A stretch of 64,000 bases of DNA from a virus: IMG/VR virus record IMGVR_UViG_3300045135_002615, positions 186,001-250,000 of that record; one strand, written 5' to 3'. The notes below the pieces were generated by a model. That model saw only the letters and a program-made list of their open reading frames with translations. It was not told where the DNA came from and did no database searches. Position 1 is the stretch's first letter; each line of letters starts with the position of its first letter. The translations under genes and the position numbers were made by a program. Positions 6,581 to 14,129 of the stretch are shown here, piece by piece.

Positions 6581-9031
6581 ATGAACCAAGACGATTTTAA
6601 GTTTTCGGATCACGCCCTTTCCCTATTGTCTTCCTACTACATGGGTCAAGACGAACAAGACCCAACTGAGGCATTCCGTAGGGCGGCGTATTCTTTCACC
6701 CCTAATAAAGAGCTGGCAGAGAGGCTCTATGAGTATGTATGTAAGGGATGGTTTATGTTCTCCTCTCCTGTCCTCTCTAATGCAGGTCGTTCGGGACTAC
6801 CCATCTCTTGCTTTCTTAGCTATGTGGAGGACTCTATCACAGGTCTCATCTCACATACTGAGGAGCTGAGGTGGATGAGTGTTATGGGTGGCGGTGTAGG
6901 TGGTCACTGGGACGGTGTTCGCTCTGTATCAAACAAGTCACCTGGTCCAATCCCCTTCATCAAGACCGTTGATGCTGATATGGTTGCCTATCGTCAGGGT
7001 TTAACTCGTAAAGGATCTTATGCCGCGTACCTTGATGTTTCACACCCTGATCTTGTTGAGTTCTTAAATCTCCGCCTCCCCACAGGTGGTGACACCAACC
7101 GAAAAGCATTCAACATCAACAATGCACTCAACATCACAGATGCCTTCATGGAAGCTGTCCTTAAAGGAAAGCCATGGGACCTCATTGACCCTAATGATGG
7201 TGAAGTGAGAGACACCCTTGATGCCCGTGAACTATGGCAACGTATCCTTGAGGTTCGCTTCCGTACAGGTGAGCCCTACCTCAACTTCATTGATGAGGCG
7301 AATAGACACCTACCTCAACCCCTTAAGGACAAGGGGCTCAAGATCCATGGGTCTAATCTTTGTGTGAGAGGAGACACTCAAATCTTGACCGATAAGGGCT
7401 ACTACCCTATCCAATCACTCGCAGGTAAGCGTGTTAAAGTTTGGAACGGAAAGACATGGTCAACTTCCTTGGTGGCTAAGACAGGTGAAAATGAGAACCT
7501 ATTGAAGATCCGTCTTTCAAATGGGTCAGAACTCTACACCACCCCTTACCATAAGTTCTACACTGTAGAGGGTGTGGAGGTTCAAGCACAAAATCTTGAG
7601 AAGGGCTTAGCCCTCAAGCAGTTCAGCCTCCCTGTAGTGGCAGGTGAAGGCTCATGGGAGAACCCCTATAGCTTGGGGTTCTACCTCTATGATGCCACAG
7701 CCCCCGTTAATCTTGATCTTAAGACCCGTGTCTCATGGTTGAGTGGTTTCATTGACGCTAGAGGCTCAGTTGAGAAGCCCTTTACTCCCTTTATTCAGAT
7801 CAACCACTCTAACTATGACTTCATGCGTCAAGTGGCTCTTATGCTCAATACAATGGGCGTGGCCCCGATCTTAGAACAGAAGCCCACCCATACTGAAATC
7901 AAGATCAACCCCGTAGATGTACAACGACTAAAGGCTCTTGGGTTAGAGACACAGCGTCTTGTTGTCCGTTCAACTCACGTTGAAGGTTCTCACAAAGCTC
8001 AAGTTGAAGTCATGTCTGTTGAGCCATGTGGTGTGGCTGACACTTACTGCTTCAATGAACCCCAAAGACATATGGGCATCTTGAATGGTATCCTAACAGG
8101 CAACTGCAACGAGATCCATCTCCCTACCAGCCCTGAGAGATCCGCTGTCTGTTGTTTGAGCTCACTCAATCTAGAGCACTTTGACGAGTGGTGTGACACC
8201 ACCATCGTTGAGGACTTGATTGAGTTCCTCGATGATGTCCTCCAATACTTCATTGACAATGCACCCCATCAGCTCAGCAAGGCTATCTTCTCAGCCAAGT
8301 CAGAGCGGTCACTAGGTTTAGGGACTATGGGCTTCCACGCATATCTACAGCGAAAAGGTCTCCCCTTTGAGTCCGCCCTTGCTGTTGGTGTTAATCGCCG
8401 TATCTTCTCCACGATCAAGGAGAAGGCAGTACAAGCTACAGAGAGGCTCGCTAAGGAGAAGGGTGAATACCTTGATGGTATTGGCTCAGGTCGTAGGAAC
8501 TCACACTTGTTAGCTATAGCACCGAACGCCAACTCCGCTATCATCCTCGACACCTCCCCTAGTATCGAGCCTTGGAAGTCAAACGCCTTCACTCACCGCA
8601 CTCGTGCGGGCTCCTTCTTGCAGTTCAACAAGTACCTTGAAGAACTCCTTAAGACCAAAGAGGGTATCGACTTTGAGGAGGTCAAGCAGAGCATCATCTT
8701 GAGCCAAGGTTCTGTGCAACACCTTGAGTGCTTGACCGATTGGGAGAAGCAAATCTTTAAGACTGCATTTGAGCTTGATCAGATGTGGGTCGTTGAGCAC
8801 GCTTCTGTGAGACAAGAGTGGATCTGTCAAGGTCAGTCGGTCAACCTCTTCTTCCCTTCAGGCTCGGACATCAATTATGTCAGTAATGTTCACCTCTCAG
8901 CATGGAAGAAGAAGCTCAAGGGGCTTTACTATCTCCGCACCAATACTGGTGTAGTGGCGGATAAGGTCAGCGAGAAGGTGGAAAGACAAGCACTTAAAGA
9001 CTTTGATGAGTGCTTGAGCTGTCAAGGTTAA
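6581..9031 (+). CDS. nrdA: Ribonucleotide reductase large subunit with intein
   Basis: This enzyme reduces ribonucleoside diphosphates to deoxy forms for phage DNA synthesis. The precursor has 816 residues; removing the 248-residue intein leaves a 568-residue enzyme. Start 6581 (MNQDDFKFSDHALSLLSSYY) is chosen because a hairpin terminator lies upstream and further in-frame codons overlap the previous gene. Catalytic signatures: first redox Cys in GLPISCFLS, MGGGVGGHWDG, radical Cys in SNL-C-NEI (split by the intein), second redox Cys in AVCCLSSLNL, RSLGLGTMGFH, Tyr pair in LYYLRTNTG, and the C-terminal CLSCQG. No N-terminal ATP cone is present, so dATP inhibition is probably lost. The small subunit NrdB is not in this window. 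Confidence 0.95.
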   Translation: MNQDDFKFSDHALSLLSSYYMGQDEQDPTEAFRRAAYSFTPNKELAERLYEYVCKGWFMFSSPVLSNAGRSGLPISCFLSYVEDSITGLISHTEELRWMSVMGGGVGGHWDGVRSVSNKSPGPIPFIKTVDADMVAYRQGLTRKGSYAAYLDVSHPDLVEFLNLRLPTGGDTNRKAFNINNALNITDAFMEAVLKGKPWDLIDPNDGEVRDTLDARELWQRILEVRFRTGEPYLNFIDEANRHLPQPLKDKGLKIHGSNLCVRGDTQILTDKGYYPIQSLAGKRVKVWNGKTWSTSLVAKTGENENLLKIRLSNGSELYTTPYHKFYTVEGVEVQAQNLEKGLALKQFSLPVVAGEGSWENPYSLGFYLYDATAPVNLDLKTRVSWLSGFIDARGSVEKPFTPFIQINHSNYDFMRQVALMLNTMGVAPILEQKPTHTEIKINPVDVQRLKALGLETQRLVVRSTHVEGSHKAQVEVMSVEPCGVADTYCFNEPQRHMGILNGILTGNCNEIHLPTSPERSAVCCLSSLNLEHFDEWCDTTIVEDLIEFLDDVLQYFIDNAPHQLSKAIFSAKSERSLGLGTMGFHAYLQRKGLPFESALAVGVNRRIFSTIKEKAVQATERLAKEKGEYLDGIGSGRRNSHLLAIAPNANSAIILDTSPSIEPWKSNAFTHRTRAGSFLQFNKYLEELLKTKEGIDFEEVKQSIILSQGSVQHLECLTDWEKQIFKTAFELDQMWVVEHASVRQEWICQGQSVNLFFPSGSDINYVSNVHLSAWKKKLKGLYYLRTNTGVVADKVSEKVERQALKDFDECLSCQG
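7361..8104 (+). mobile_element. Intein in nrdA (248 residues)
   Basis: The intein begins with Cys (CVRGDTQILTDKGYYPIQSL, block A) and ends in MGILNGILTGN, followed by Cys of the extein. Block B is in SNGSELYTTPYHKFY; block F in GVADTYCFNEPQRHMG. The junction is SNL^C-NEI, a known intein site in RNR large subunits. A single LAGLIDADG-like motif (WLSGFIDARGSV) remains in a short central region, so the homing endonuclease is reduced or degenerate. The penultimate residue is Gly, not the usual His, as in several RNR inteins. The catalytic radical Cys is the +1 residue, so activity requires splicing. Confidence 0.93.
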
Positions 9032-9032
9032 T

Positions 9033-9045
9033 ACTCTCTTTATAG
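9033..9045 (+). promoter_or_regulatory. Late-promoter-like element ACTCTCTTTATAG
   Basis: It lies just after the nrdA stop and 32 bases before the start at 9077. The following leader can fold GGGTCCTC with GAGGAGCCC (one bulge), which would cover the GAGGAG ribosome site. Confidence 0.45.
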
Positions 9046-9076
9046 AGTGGGTCCTCTTACATGAGGAGCCCGCCCT

Positions 9077-9553
9077 ATGCTAAACAGAGTCACTAATGCT
9101 TACTTGTCTAAGCTCTCGTCATATAAAGAGAACACCTACAGGGTGTCTACTCTAACCATCTTCGACACCCTCCCTAAGAAAAGAGTGAAGGTGAAGAGAA
9201 TGGATATGATTAAAGAGTCCGCTATCGGCGGGGATTGTTACAAAGCAAATGGTGACTACTTCATGGATAATGCTTACCATGAGCCTAACCTCCGCTTAGT
9301 GCATGGCGAGGTGAGGGGTCAAGGAGAGCTACAAGGCATCACCTATGGTCATTGTTGGTGTGAGCTAAACGGAGATGTCTTAGATTTCTCCAATGGGCGG
9401 AACATCAAGATAGACAAGAGGGTCTATTATGCACTCGGAGGTATCGACCATATAGATAACCTTCATGTGTACGACCTCAACACATTCAATCAAAACATCT
9501 CAAAACATGGTCATTGGGGTCCATGGGACCTCAAGACTAAATCAGGACTATAA
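9077..9553 (+). CDS. Papain-fold-like (Cys-His-Asp) phage protein
   Basis: This 158-residue protein shows a possible cysteine-hydrolase triad in conserved-looking order: Cys in IGGDCYKANGDYF (~residue 54), His in LQGITYGHCWCELNG (~95) and Asp in GDVLDFSNGR (~105). I believe similar small proteins with LVHGEVxGQGxLxGxxYGHCW occur in many phages with unknown substrate. No signal peptide is present, so it would act in the cytoplasm or virion. Preceded by a late-promoter-like element and followed by two coiled-coil-tagged genes, it is probably expressed with them. The catalytic assignment is inference. Confidence 0.6.
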   Translation: MLNRVTNAYLSKLSSYKENTYRVSTLTIFDTLPKKRVKVKRMDMIKESAIGGDCYKANGDYFMDNAYHEPNLRLVHGEVRGQGELQGITYGHCWCELNGDVLDFSNGRNIKIDKRVYYALGGIDHIDNLHVYDLNTFNQNISKHGHWGPWDLKTKSGL

Positions 9554-9565
9554 AGGAGGTCAACT

Positions 9566-10093
9566 ATGAGAGATAAGATTAGTCACCTAGAAGCCCGTAT
9601 TGCACTTCTTGAGCGTTCTTCTTCGGATCGCTTCCGTCCGAGTGATCCTGAGCCCGACCCTTCATGGCAACACACGTCCCCCAATGATATTGATGTACGC
9701 GGTCCCGCTGACCGCCCAAATGCGACACCTTCTGAACTGTGGGAGGAGATGAAAAACTACATGGTGGAGAATGGACTTGGTCGTGTTAAGGCTACGCCAG
9801 GCACTGTTTCCTTCTACCTCTTTTACTACCTAGACCCCGAACAATACCTAGACCCCGACCAAGCTAACTATTACCGAGGTCGCGAGCTTGCTGAAATCTT
9901 CGCCAGGATTGTCAGGAACAAAAGAGGATGGACTGACAGAGGATGGACTGCGAGGCAGCTTGGTGGGGACAAGGTACGGGTCACCAAAACCAAAGGTAGA
10001 GCTATTTACAGGGGTGAGCGTATCCATGTAGAAGGAGAAGCCATTTTCAGGGTCACTATCAAAAATGATTGGATCACCATCCACAAGCCTTAA
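9566..10093 (+). CDS. Coiled-coil-tagged hypothetical protein
   Basis: This is a 175-residue protein. Residues 1-17 (MRDKISHLEARIALLER) are the shared tag with heptad spacing of Ile and Leu. A Pro-rich linker follows (PSDPEPDPSW), then a globular region (ELWEEMKNYMVENGLGRVKA; FYLFYYLDPEQYLDPD) and a C-terminal beta-rich end. No family is recognised. AAAGGAGG precedes the ATG. The first ~50 bases of its coding sequence are almost identical to those of the next gene (10104), while the rest differs. Confidence 0.7.
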   Translation: MRDKISHLEARIALLERSSSDRFRPSDPEPDPSWQHTSPNDIDVRGPADRPNATPSELWEEMKNYMVENGLGRVKATPGTVSFYLFYYLDPEQYLDPDQANYYRGRELAEIFARIVRNKRGWTDRGWTARQLGGDKVRVTKTKGRAIYRGERIHVEGEAIFRVTIKNDWITIHKP

Positions 10094-10103
10094 GGAGACA
10101 TTT

Positions 10104-10670
10104 ATGAGAGATAAGATTAGTCAACTAGAAGCCCGTATTGCACGTCTTGAGCGAGAGTCTAAGGAGAAGTATCCTTGGGACGATTGCATCAAAGATCAGA
10201 TGGAGCAGTACGGGGACAAAGAGACTGCTGAGAAGGTCTGTGGCAAGATCAAGGCACAGTCTCAGGGTAAGAAGGCATCAGATGCGGATCGAATGAATGT
10301 GTTCGTAGGCTCTCTCAAACAGCAGCTACCTCGTGACATCAAGATTGAGGTCTCTGTAGTTGACCGTGAGTCTCATGGCACTACTTATTCTGTTAGTATC
10401 TACCCTTTCAATCCGAATATCTATGATCGCATGGACCTTTTGCGTTTCAAGGGTGATCCAAGACGCTCCGCACCTGCCACCCCTGCGGCTAAGGCTTCCA
10501 ATCGTAAAGCTGCCAACGCTATTCGTAAGGCATTGAAGTTGTTCAATGATGACATTAGACTGCTCAATGACTATAGCTATGAAAAGCCAACTTTGAGGAG
10601 ACCAAGAGTTGGTCCAGCGTACTACGATGGTGTTGCACACGAGATTATCGTCCTCGCTTACAATGTCTAA
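10104..10670 (+). CDS. Coiled-coil-tagged protein with DQMxxYGxxExAxxVCGxIK motif
   Basis: This protein has 188 residues from ATG 10104, chosen because TAAGGAGA lies directly before it and the tag begins there (MRDKISQLEARIARLERES). After the tag comes WDDCIKDQMEQYGDKETAEK-VCGKIKA, a short Cys-containing helical motif I associate with several phage proteins, then an Ala-rich helix (AKASNRKAANAIRKALKLF) and a beta-rich C-terminus. Function is unknown. The stop codon of the upstream tagged gene overlaps its ribosome site. Confidence 0.7.
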   Translation: MRDKISQLEARIARLERESKEKYPWDDCIKDQMEQYGDKETAEKVCGKIKAQSQGKKASDADRMNVFVGSLKQQLPRDIKIEVSVVDRESHGTTYSVSIYPFNPNIYDRMDLLRFKGDPRRSAPATPAAKASNRKAANAIRKALKLFNDDIRLLNDYSYEKPTLRRPRVGPAYYDGVAHEIIVLAYNV

Positions 10671-10689
10671 TCCATTAGCGTTTCCTTAG

Positions 10690-10695
10690 TATAAT
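10690..10695 (+). promoter_or_regulatory. Putative TATAAT -10 box before the SSB-like gene
   Basis: CCTTAGTATAATAGG matches the sequence CTCCTTAGTATAATAGAGG that precedes tRNA-Glu. I see no good -35 hexamer at 16-18 bases upstream, so it may be an early or middle promoter needing an activator. Confidence 0.35.
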
Positions 10696-10773
10696 AGGTT
10701 CAGAAGCCAAAGCCCATCACTTCCGATTGACTTGCTCCGGCTTCTATAACCCATTCAACATAGGAGATCGCAC

Positions 10774-11502
10774 ATGAGCGGTTTTGCAGATTTTAATCTC
10801 GGTTCATCGAACCAACTTCTTAACGCAGGCAAGACAAAGTGGAAGCCTGAGAACGGCAAGTATCGTGTGTCCTTCGTTGCCCTCCCCGGCATCGAAGAGG
10901 GCAAGCCTCAGTTTGAGGATGCTCAAGGCAACCCCACCAACCCTAACTTCAAGGGCGGTAGCACGATCTACATTGACAAGGTCGGTACAGTCCTCGACAA
11001 GGGTCCTGAGTTCCGTGCTCTCAGCAAGGATGGCAAGGCTCCCTCAACAAAGGTTGTGACCACCTTCGTGTTTTGGCCTACCGATTCAAATGGTGCTCTT
11101 GACAAGGATCGCTTTGCAAAGGGCGACTTTCAGGTACTCAACTACCCCATGAGCCTCGACAAGTACCGTCAGCTTGAGGGTATCAATGTTGAGTTCCCCC
11201 TCAGCAACCATGACCTCAACATCACGGTTGTTGACAAGCAGTTCCACAAGATGACGTTCTCCCCCTCACGCGACAGCCTCTTGAAGATTGTCTCTGAGAA
11301 GAACGCCTCTCTCTTTGAGAGTGTCATCGCCGCCGCTAAGCCCGTCCTTGACGCTCGTGAGTCAGACCTTGCAAACGCGGGTCACCTTACGATTGATCAG
11401 ATTCGTGAGAAGCTCAGTGGCAACATCGGCTCGCCTGTTGAGAGTAAGTCAAACAGCTTCGGCTCTAGTTTCGATGCTGATGACCTTCTCGATAACCTCT
11501 AA
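10774..11502 (+). CDS. Single-stranded DNA-binding-like protein
   Basis: This 242-residue protein begins MSGFADFNLGSSNQLLNAG with a beta-rich core (KYRVSFVALPGI; STKVVTTFVFWPTD; YPMSLDKYRQLEGI) and ends in an acidic tail (SSFDADDLLDNL), the layout of phage gp32-like SSBs, whose tail recruits replication partners. Codon use is rich in C-ending codons compared with its neighbours, suggesting high expression, which suits an SSB. It has a near-ideal AGGAGA ribosome site and its own strong terminator downstream, so it is a single-gene unit. The fold assignment is not certain from sequence alone. Confidence 0.65.
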   Translation: MSGFADFNLGSSNQLLNAGKTKWKPENGKYRVSFVALPGIEEGKPQFEDAQGNPTNPNFKGGSTIYIDKVGTVLDKGPEFRALSKDGKAPSTKVVTTFVFWPTDSNGALDKDRFAKGDFQVLNYPMSLDKYRQLEGINVEFPLSNHDLNITVVDKQFHKMTFSPSRDSLLKIVSEKNASLFESVIAAAKPVLDARESDLANAGHLTIDQIREKLSGNIGSPVESKSNSFGSSFDADDLLDNL

Positions 11503-11537
11503 GAAGGTTCGGTGACCTAGAGATAGGTCGAATGGCA

Positions 11538-11592
11538 AAAGCCCCCCTCTCCCAAGACTTCGGTCACTCAGGGAGAGGGGGGCTTTCTTTTT
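11538..11592. terminator. Bidirectional intrinsic terminator
   Basis: A 16-bp perfect stem, AAAGCCCCCCTCTCCC with GGGAGAGGGGGGCTTT, has a 17-base loop and is followed by CTTTTTTC on the plus strand and by an A-run/T-run on the other. It separates the SSB-like gene from the convergent gene at 11568, whose last codons are inside the stem. Confidence 0.9.
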
Positions 11593-11771
11593 TCTACGAT
11601 CACATGAAGAGTACTGCCAATCATCTGAACAGAGATGACTCCACCTAAGTGGGTCTCTAGCTCTTTCAAGCCTTCTTCAGTTTGACGGCTTAATACGACC
11701 TTATCAAATCCCTTTGCCACTATGGGCTCAGGTCCTAATAGGATCACGGGGATTGTTTTATCTTCACTCAT
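11568..11771 (-). CDS. Small hypothetical protein, C-terminus encoded in a terminator
   Basis: This is a 67-residue protein (MSEDKTIPVILLGPEPIVAK). The pattern of alternating hydrophobic residues suggests a small alpha/beta fold. AGGAGG lies seven bases before the ATG. The last seven residues (KRKPPSP) are encoded by the stem of the bidirectional terminator, so that sequence is probably constrained by RNA structure rather than protein function. A late-promoter-like element lies 30 bases upstream. No family is recognised. Confidence 0.65.
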   Translation of the reverse strand: MSEDKTIPVILLGPEPIVAKGFDKVVLSRQTEEGLKELETHLGGVISVQMIGSTLHVIVEKRKPPSP

Positions 11772-11800
11772 AACTCACCTCCTGTCTCAGAGGTGGTCGT

Positions 11801-11814
11801 GACTATAAAAGCAG
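11801..11814 (-). promoter_or_regulatory. Late-promoter-like element CTGCTTTTATAGTC
   Basis: It reads leftward, 30 bases before the start at 11771. Confidence 0.4.
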
Positions 11815-11816
11815 TA

Positions 11817-12155
11817 TCAGACCTTGACCCATGTGGTCAGGACTAACCAACCCCAATCTCTCAAGTCATCCTCAGTTGGGAGGATACCCCGCCTCGATTT
11901 GAGAGCAAGGTCAGAGGAGAGGTTCATCACCTTTTGGTCATTGTTCTTTACACCCCATCGGTACATCTCTTTTAGAGTCTCTAGGGGTAAGGGGGTCGAG
12001 CCACTATCTAAGGGCTTGATATGTCGCTCGTATTTGTCTTTAACAATCTGAGCCTCACCTGACCACACCTCTTCACCTGCTACGATTTTATTCCGAATAC
12101 GGGCGATGGTGTTGTCATTGTAAGGGAGGCTGTCGATCATCTCAAGTAGGGTCAT
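11817..12155 (-). CDS. Hypothetical helical protein
   Basis: This 112-residue protein (MTLLEMIDSLPYNDNTIARI) is mostly charged and helical with Trp residues near the end (DDLRDWGWLVLTTWVKV). No signal peptide, membrane segment or known domain is seen. It begins two bases after the stop of the upstream gene (12157-12684), so the pair is an operon driven by the element at 12721. Confidence 0.65.
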   Translation of the reverse strand: MTLLEMIDSLPYNDNTIARIRNKIVAGEEVWSGEAQIVKDKYERHIKPLDSGSTPLPLETLKEMYRWGVKNNDQKVMNLSSDLALKSRRGILPTEDDLRDWGWLVLTTWVKV

Positions 12156-12156
12156 G

Positions 12157-12684
12157 TTATACCTTTAGAGGATTACCATCCTCGTCAAAGAGACGCTCTA
12201 CATCGTATGAGCCATCATTAGAGACACTCACACTCCAGAGGTCTTTGGTTGCTTTATGGATTAGTGTTGTTTCGGAAGCTGCTGTGAGTGACAACCCGTC
12301 TAGTAGTGAGCTTGGTCCTGAGAGCACAATGAAGTGATCATCAAGGTTAGCTACTCTCATGGAAGCAACACGGAGGAACTCATTAGGTATCCTTTGTATC
12401 TTGTCGTTCCCGTCAAAACGGACAAAGGACTCGCCGTCTAGTTGAGTCACATCGCCGTTTGCGGTTCTTACAGATACAATAGTTCCCTTAGTCCCTGCGA
12501 GTGGTAGTTGACCTGGGATCACCACGCCATTATTTGTGTGTGCTACCACACGGGTTCCATCTTCAAAACTTCTCTCTCGTATAGCCTTACGACCTGAGTC
12601 AGTAAGGTCTGAGATTTTAGTGTTAAGCACGGAGTCCATGCTTGCTGTCTTGAAGTTTGAACCGAAGATGATGTCGTCACTCAT
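12157..12684 (-). CDS. Hypothetical beta-rich protein
   Basis: This is a 175-residue protein. After a polar N-terminus (MSDDIIFGSNFKTASMDSVL) there is an SH3-like beta segment (GTRVVAHTNNGVVIPGQL; GTKGTIVSVRTANGDVTQLD) and a second region (VANLDDHFIVLSGPSSLLD). The protein may be a small virion or adaptor protein. A GGAGTG ribosome site is present, and a strong late-promoter-like element lies 37 bases upstream. No family is recognised. Confidence 0.65.
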   Translation of the reverse strand: MSDDIIFGSNFKTASMDSVLNTKISDLTDSGRKAIRERSFEDGTRVVAHTNNGVVIPGQLPLAGTKGTIVSVRTANGDVTQLDGESFVRFDGNDKIQRIPNEFLRVASMRVANLDDHFIVLSGPSSLLDGLSLTAASETTLIHKATKDLWSVSVSNDGSYDVERLFDEDGNPLKV

Positions 12685-12720
12685 AACGCACTCCTTATTG
12701 TATGATTGACTAAGGAGTGC

Positions 12721-12734
12721 GTTATAAAAAGACT
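12721..12734 (-). promoter_or_regulatory. Late-promoter-like element AGTCTTTTTATAAC
   Basis: This is a near-consensus copy reading leftward, 37 bases before the start at 12684. It immediately follows the stop of the next upstream gene (12740). Confidence 0.55.
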
Positions 12735-12739
12735 ATTTT

Positions 12740-13402
12740 TTAGATGAACTTTGTGTTCAAGCCCTTCTTGAACTCCTTAATGGCTTTAAATCCATTTTCT
12801 GGGGAGTCTTGGTTAAGAATGGTGATCTCAATCGCTTTTTCGTTCACTACACGAACCGCGATGCCTTTGCTGAACTTGACAGTGTTAACCTCAACCTCCC
12901 ATCTTCCGTCATCATCTTTGTACCCATCGAAGAAATCAACATCAACCTTCACCACATAGCCGTAGAGGTCATCGCCGTGAAGTCCGTAGTGTGTAAACTC
13001 AACCGATAGATTTCGGTACTCCGCTATTTCGGGGCTATTCAGGAAACGCTTGACTTCCGCCACAACAGCTTTCTTCCCTTCAGCAATAGAGGTCTTGGGG
13101 TTGCTCTCCTTCTTCAAGAGTCTACGCACTTCGTCCTCAAACTTAACACCACCGGGTAGGGCGGGGACAAGGGACTTGTACTTAGGGTAGTTGCGGAAGA
13201 TAATCCTACGCAGGTTACGAGCTTGAGGCTCAGTCAAAGCATCACGAGGGGATGTCCGAACATTTTGGAGCCATACTTTAATGTCCATAAGGAAGCGAAG
13301 ATCACGACCTTTGACAGTATCACTGTTGATGATGATGTCGAGAAGGTGGGTCACTTTGACCATTTGCTGATAGGGGGTGTCATTGTAATAGGGATGGTTC
13401 AT
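12740..13402 (-). CDS. Hypothetical protein, probable virion or accessory protein
   Basis: This protein has 220 residues from ATG 13402, which is preceded by GGAGG; the frame extends further upstream but only through the divergent promoter region. The N-terminal ~80 residues (LRFLMDIKVWLQNVRTSPRD; EPQARNLRRIIFRNYPKY) resemble a helical module I associate with several phage DNA-metabolism proteins. The C-terminal ~110 residues are beta-rich (YGYVVKVDVDFFDGYKDD; RWEVEVNTVKFSKGIAVRVV). It is divergent from the resolvase gene. Confidence 0.65.
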   Translation of the reverse strand: MNHPYYNDTPYQQMVKVTHLLDIIINSDTVKGRDLRFLMDIKVWLQNVRTSPRDALTEPQARNLRRIIFRNYPKYKSLVPALPGGVKFEDEVRRLLKKESNPKTSIAEGKKAVVAEVKRFLNSPEIAEYRNLSVEFTHYGLHGDDLYGYVVKVDVDFFDGYKDDDGRWEVEVNTVKFSKGIAVRVVNEKAIEITILNQDSPENGFKAIKEFKKGLNTKFI

Positions 13403-13440
13403 ATCTGTATCCTCCGTTGTTAGTATAAGTCTATTATAGA

Positions 13441-13453
13441 TATAAAAAGACTT
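13441..13453 (-). promoter_or_regulatory. Late-promoter-like element AAGTCTTTTTATA
   Basis: This near-consensus copy reads leftward 39 bases before the start at 13402. A TATTATAGATATAAA stretch on the plus strand may provide the divergent promoter for the resolvase gene at 13467. Confidence 0.55.
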
Positions 13454-13466
13454 ACAGGAGACACTA

Positions 13467-14129
13467 ATGATACTAGGACTAGACCCCTCGCTCAGAAACT
13501 TTGGGTGGGTATTGATTGACGATGACGGCTCCTTTATGGACAAGGGTATGATGTCTACCTCAGCTAAGGAGGTCTTCATCGAGAGATACATATACCTCCG
13601 AGAAGGCTTAAGGGAGATCATTCAGAAGGTTCGGGCAGATCATCCTGATAACACACTCAAGGTCGGTATTGAGTCTCCGATCTTCAATGACCTGTACTCA
13701 GAGGGTATGTATGGACTATTCCTCTACTCTAATGAGGCTCTCATGCTTGAGAAGGTGGACACTGTCTACTTGACTCCCAACCAAGTGAAGGCTCATGCCC
13801 ATGCCTTCTTAGGTCGCCCAAAAGGTTGGAAGATGCTCAAAGCAGACATGGTGGATGCTGCGAAGCAAGCTACACAAGGTCAGACAGGTGCGAATAGGTG
13901 GAACCACCACCAAGCGGATGCCTTCTGGGTAGGTCGAACTGCGGCGAGGTTTTGGGCTCTCGTTGATGGTGACATAGAGTCCTCCGACCTTACCGACTTA
14001 GAGCGTAAGCACTTCTCAGACCTTGATCGCTATGTTAAGGGTAAGAAGGCAGGCAAGGTAAAGCGTATGGGTATTACACATAAAGAGAATGACCGCTTCT
14101 TCAGGTGGTCGGACGAGGGCAATAACTAA
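13467..14129 (+). CDS. RuvC-like Holliday junction resolvase
   Basis: This 220-residue protein has the RNase H-fold resolvase pattern: first Asp in ILGLDPSLRNFGWVLI (residue 6), Glu in KVGIESPIF (~74), and the final acidic pair in NHHQADAFWVGR (~150). The middle has TPNQVKAHAHAFLGRPKGWK, typical for phage RuvC-like proteins with a Lys-rich DNA-contact loop. It would cleave recombination or replication intermediates before packaging. The final ~50 residues are a basic tail (YVKGKKAGKVKRMG). It overlaps the first methyltransferase by one base (TAATG), so they are co-translated. Confidence 0.82.
   Translation: MILGLDPSLRNFGWVLIDDDGSFMDKGMMSTSAKEVFIERYIYLREGLREIIQKVRADHPDNTLKVGIESPIFNDLYSEGMYGLFLYSNEALMLEKVDTVYLTPNQVKAHAHAFLGRPKGWKMLKADMVDAAKQATQGQTGANRWNHHQADAFWVGRTAARFWALVDGDIESSDLTDLERKHFSDLDRYVKGKKAGKVKRMGITHKENDRFFRWSDEGNN

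Noticed and set aside
13403-13621. N-terminal extension of the minus-strand gene ending at 12740
   Set aside because: It would cross a divergent promoter and the resolvase start; ATG 13402 has an ideal ribosome site.
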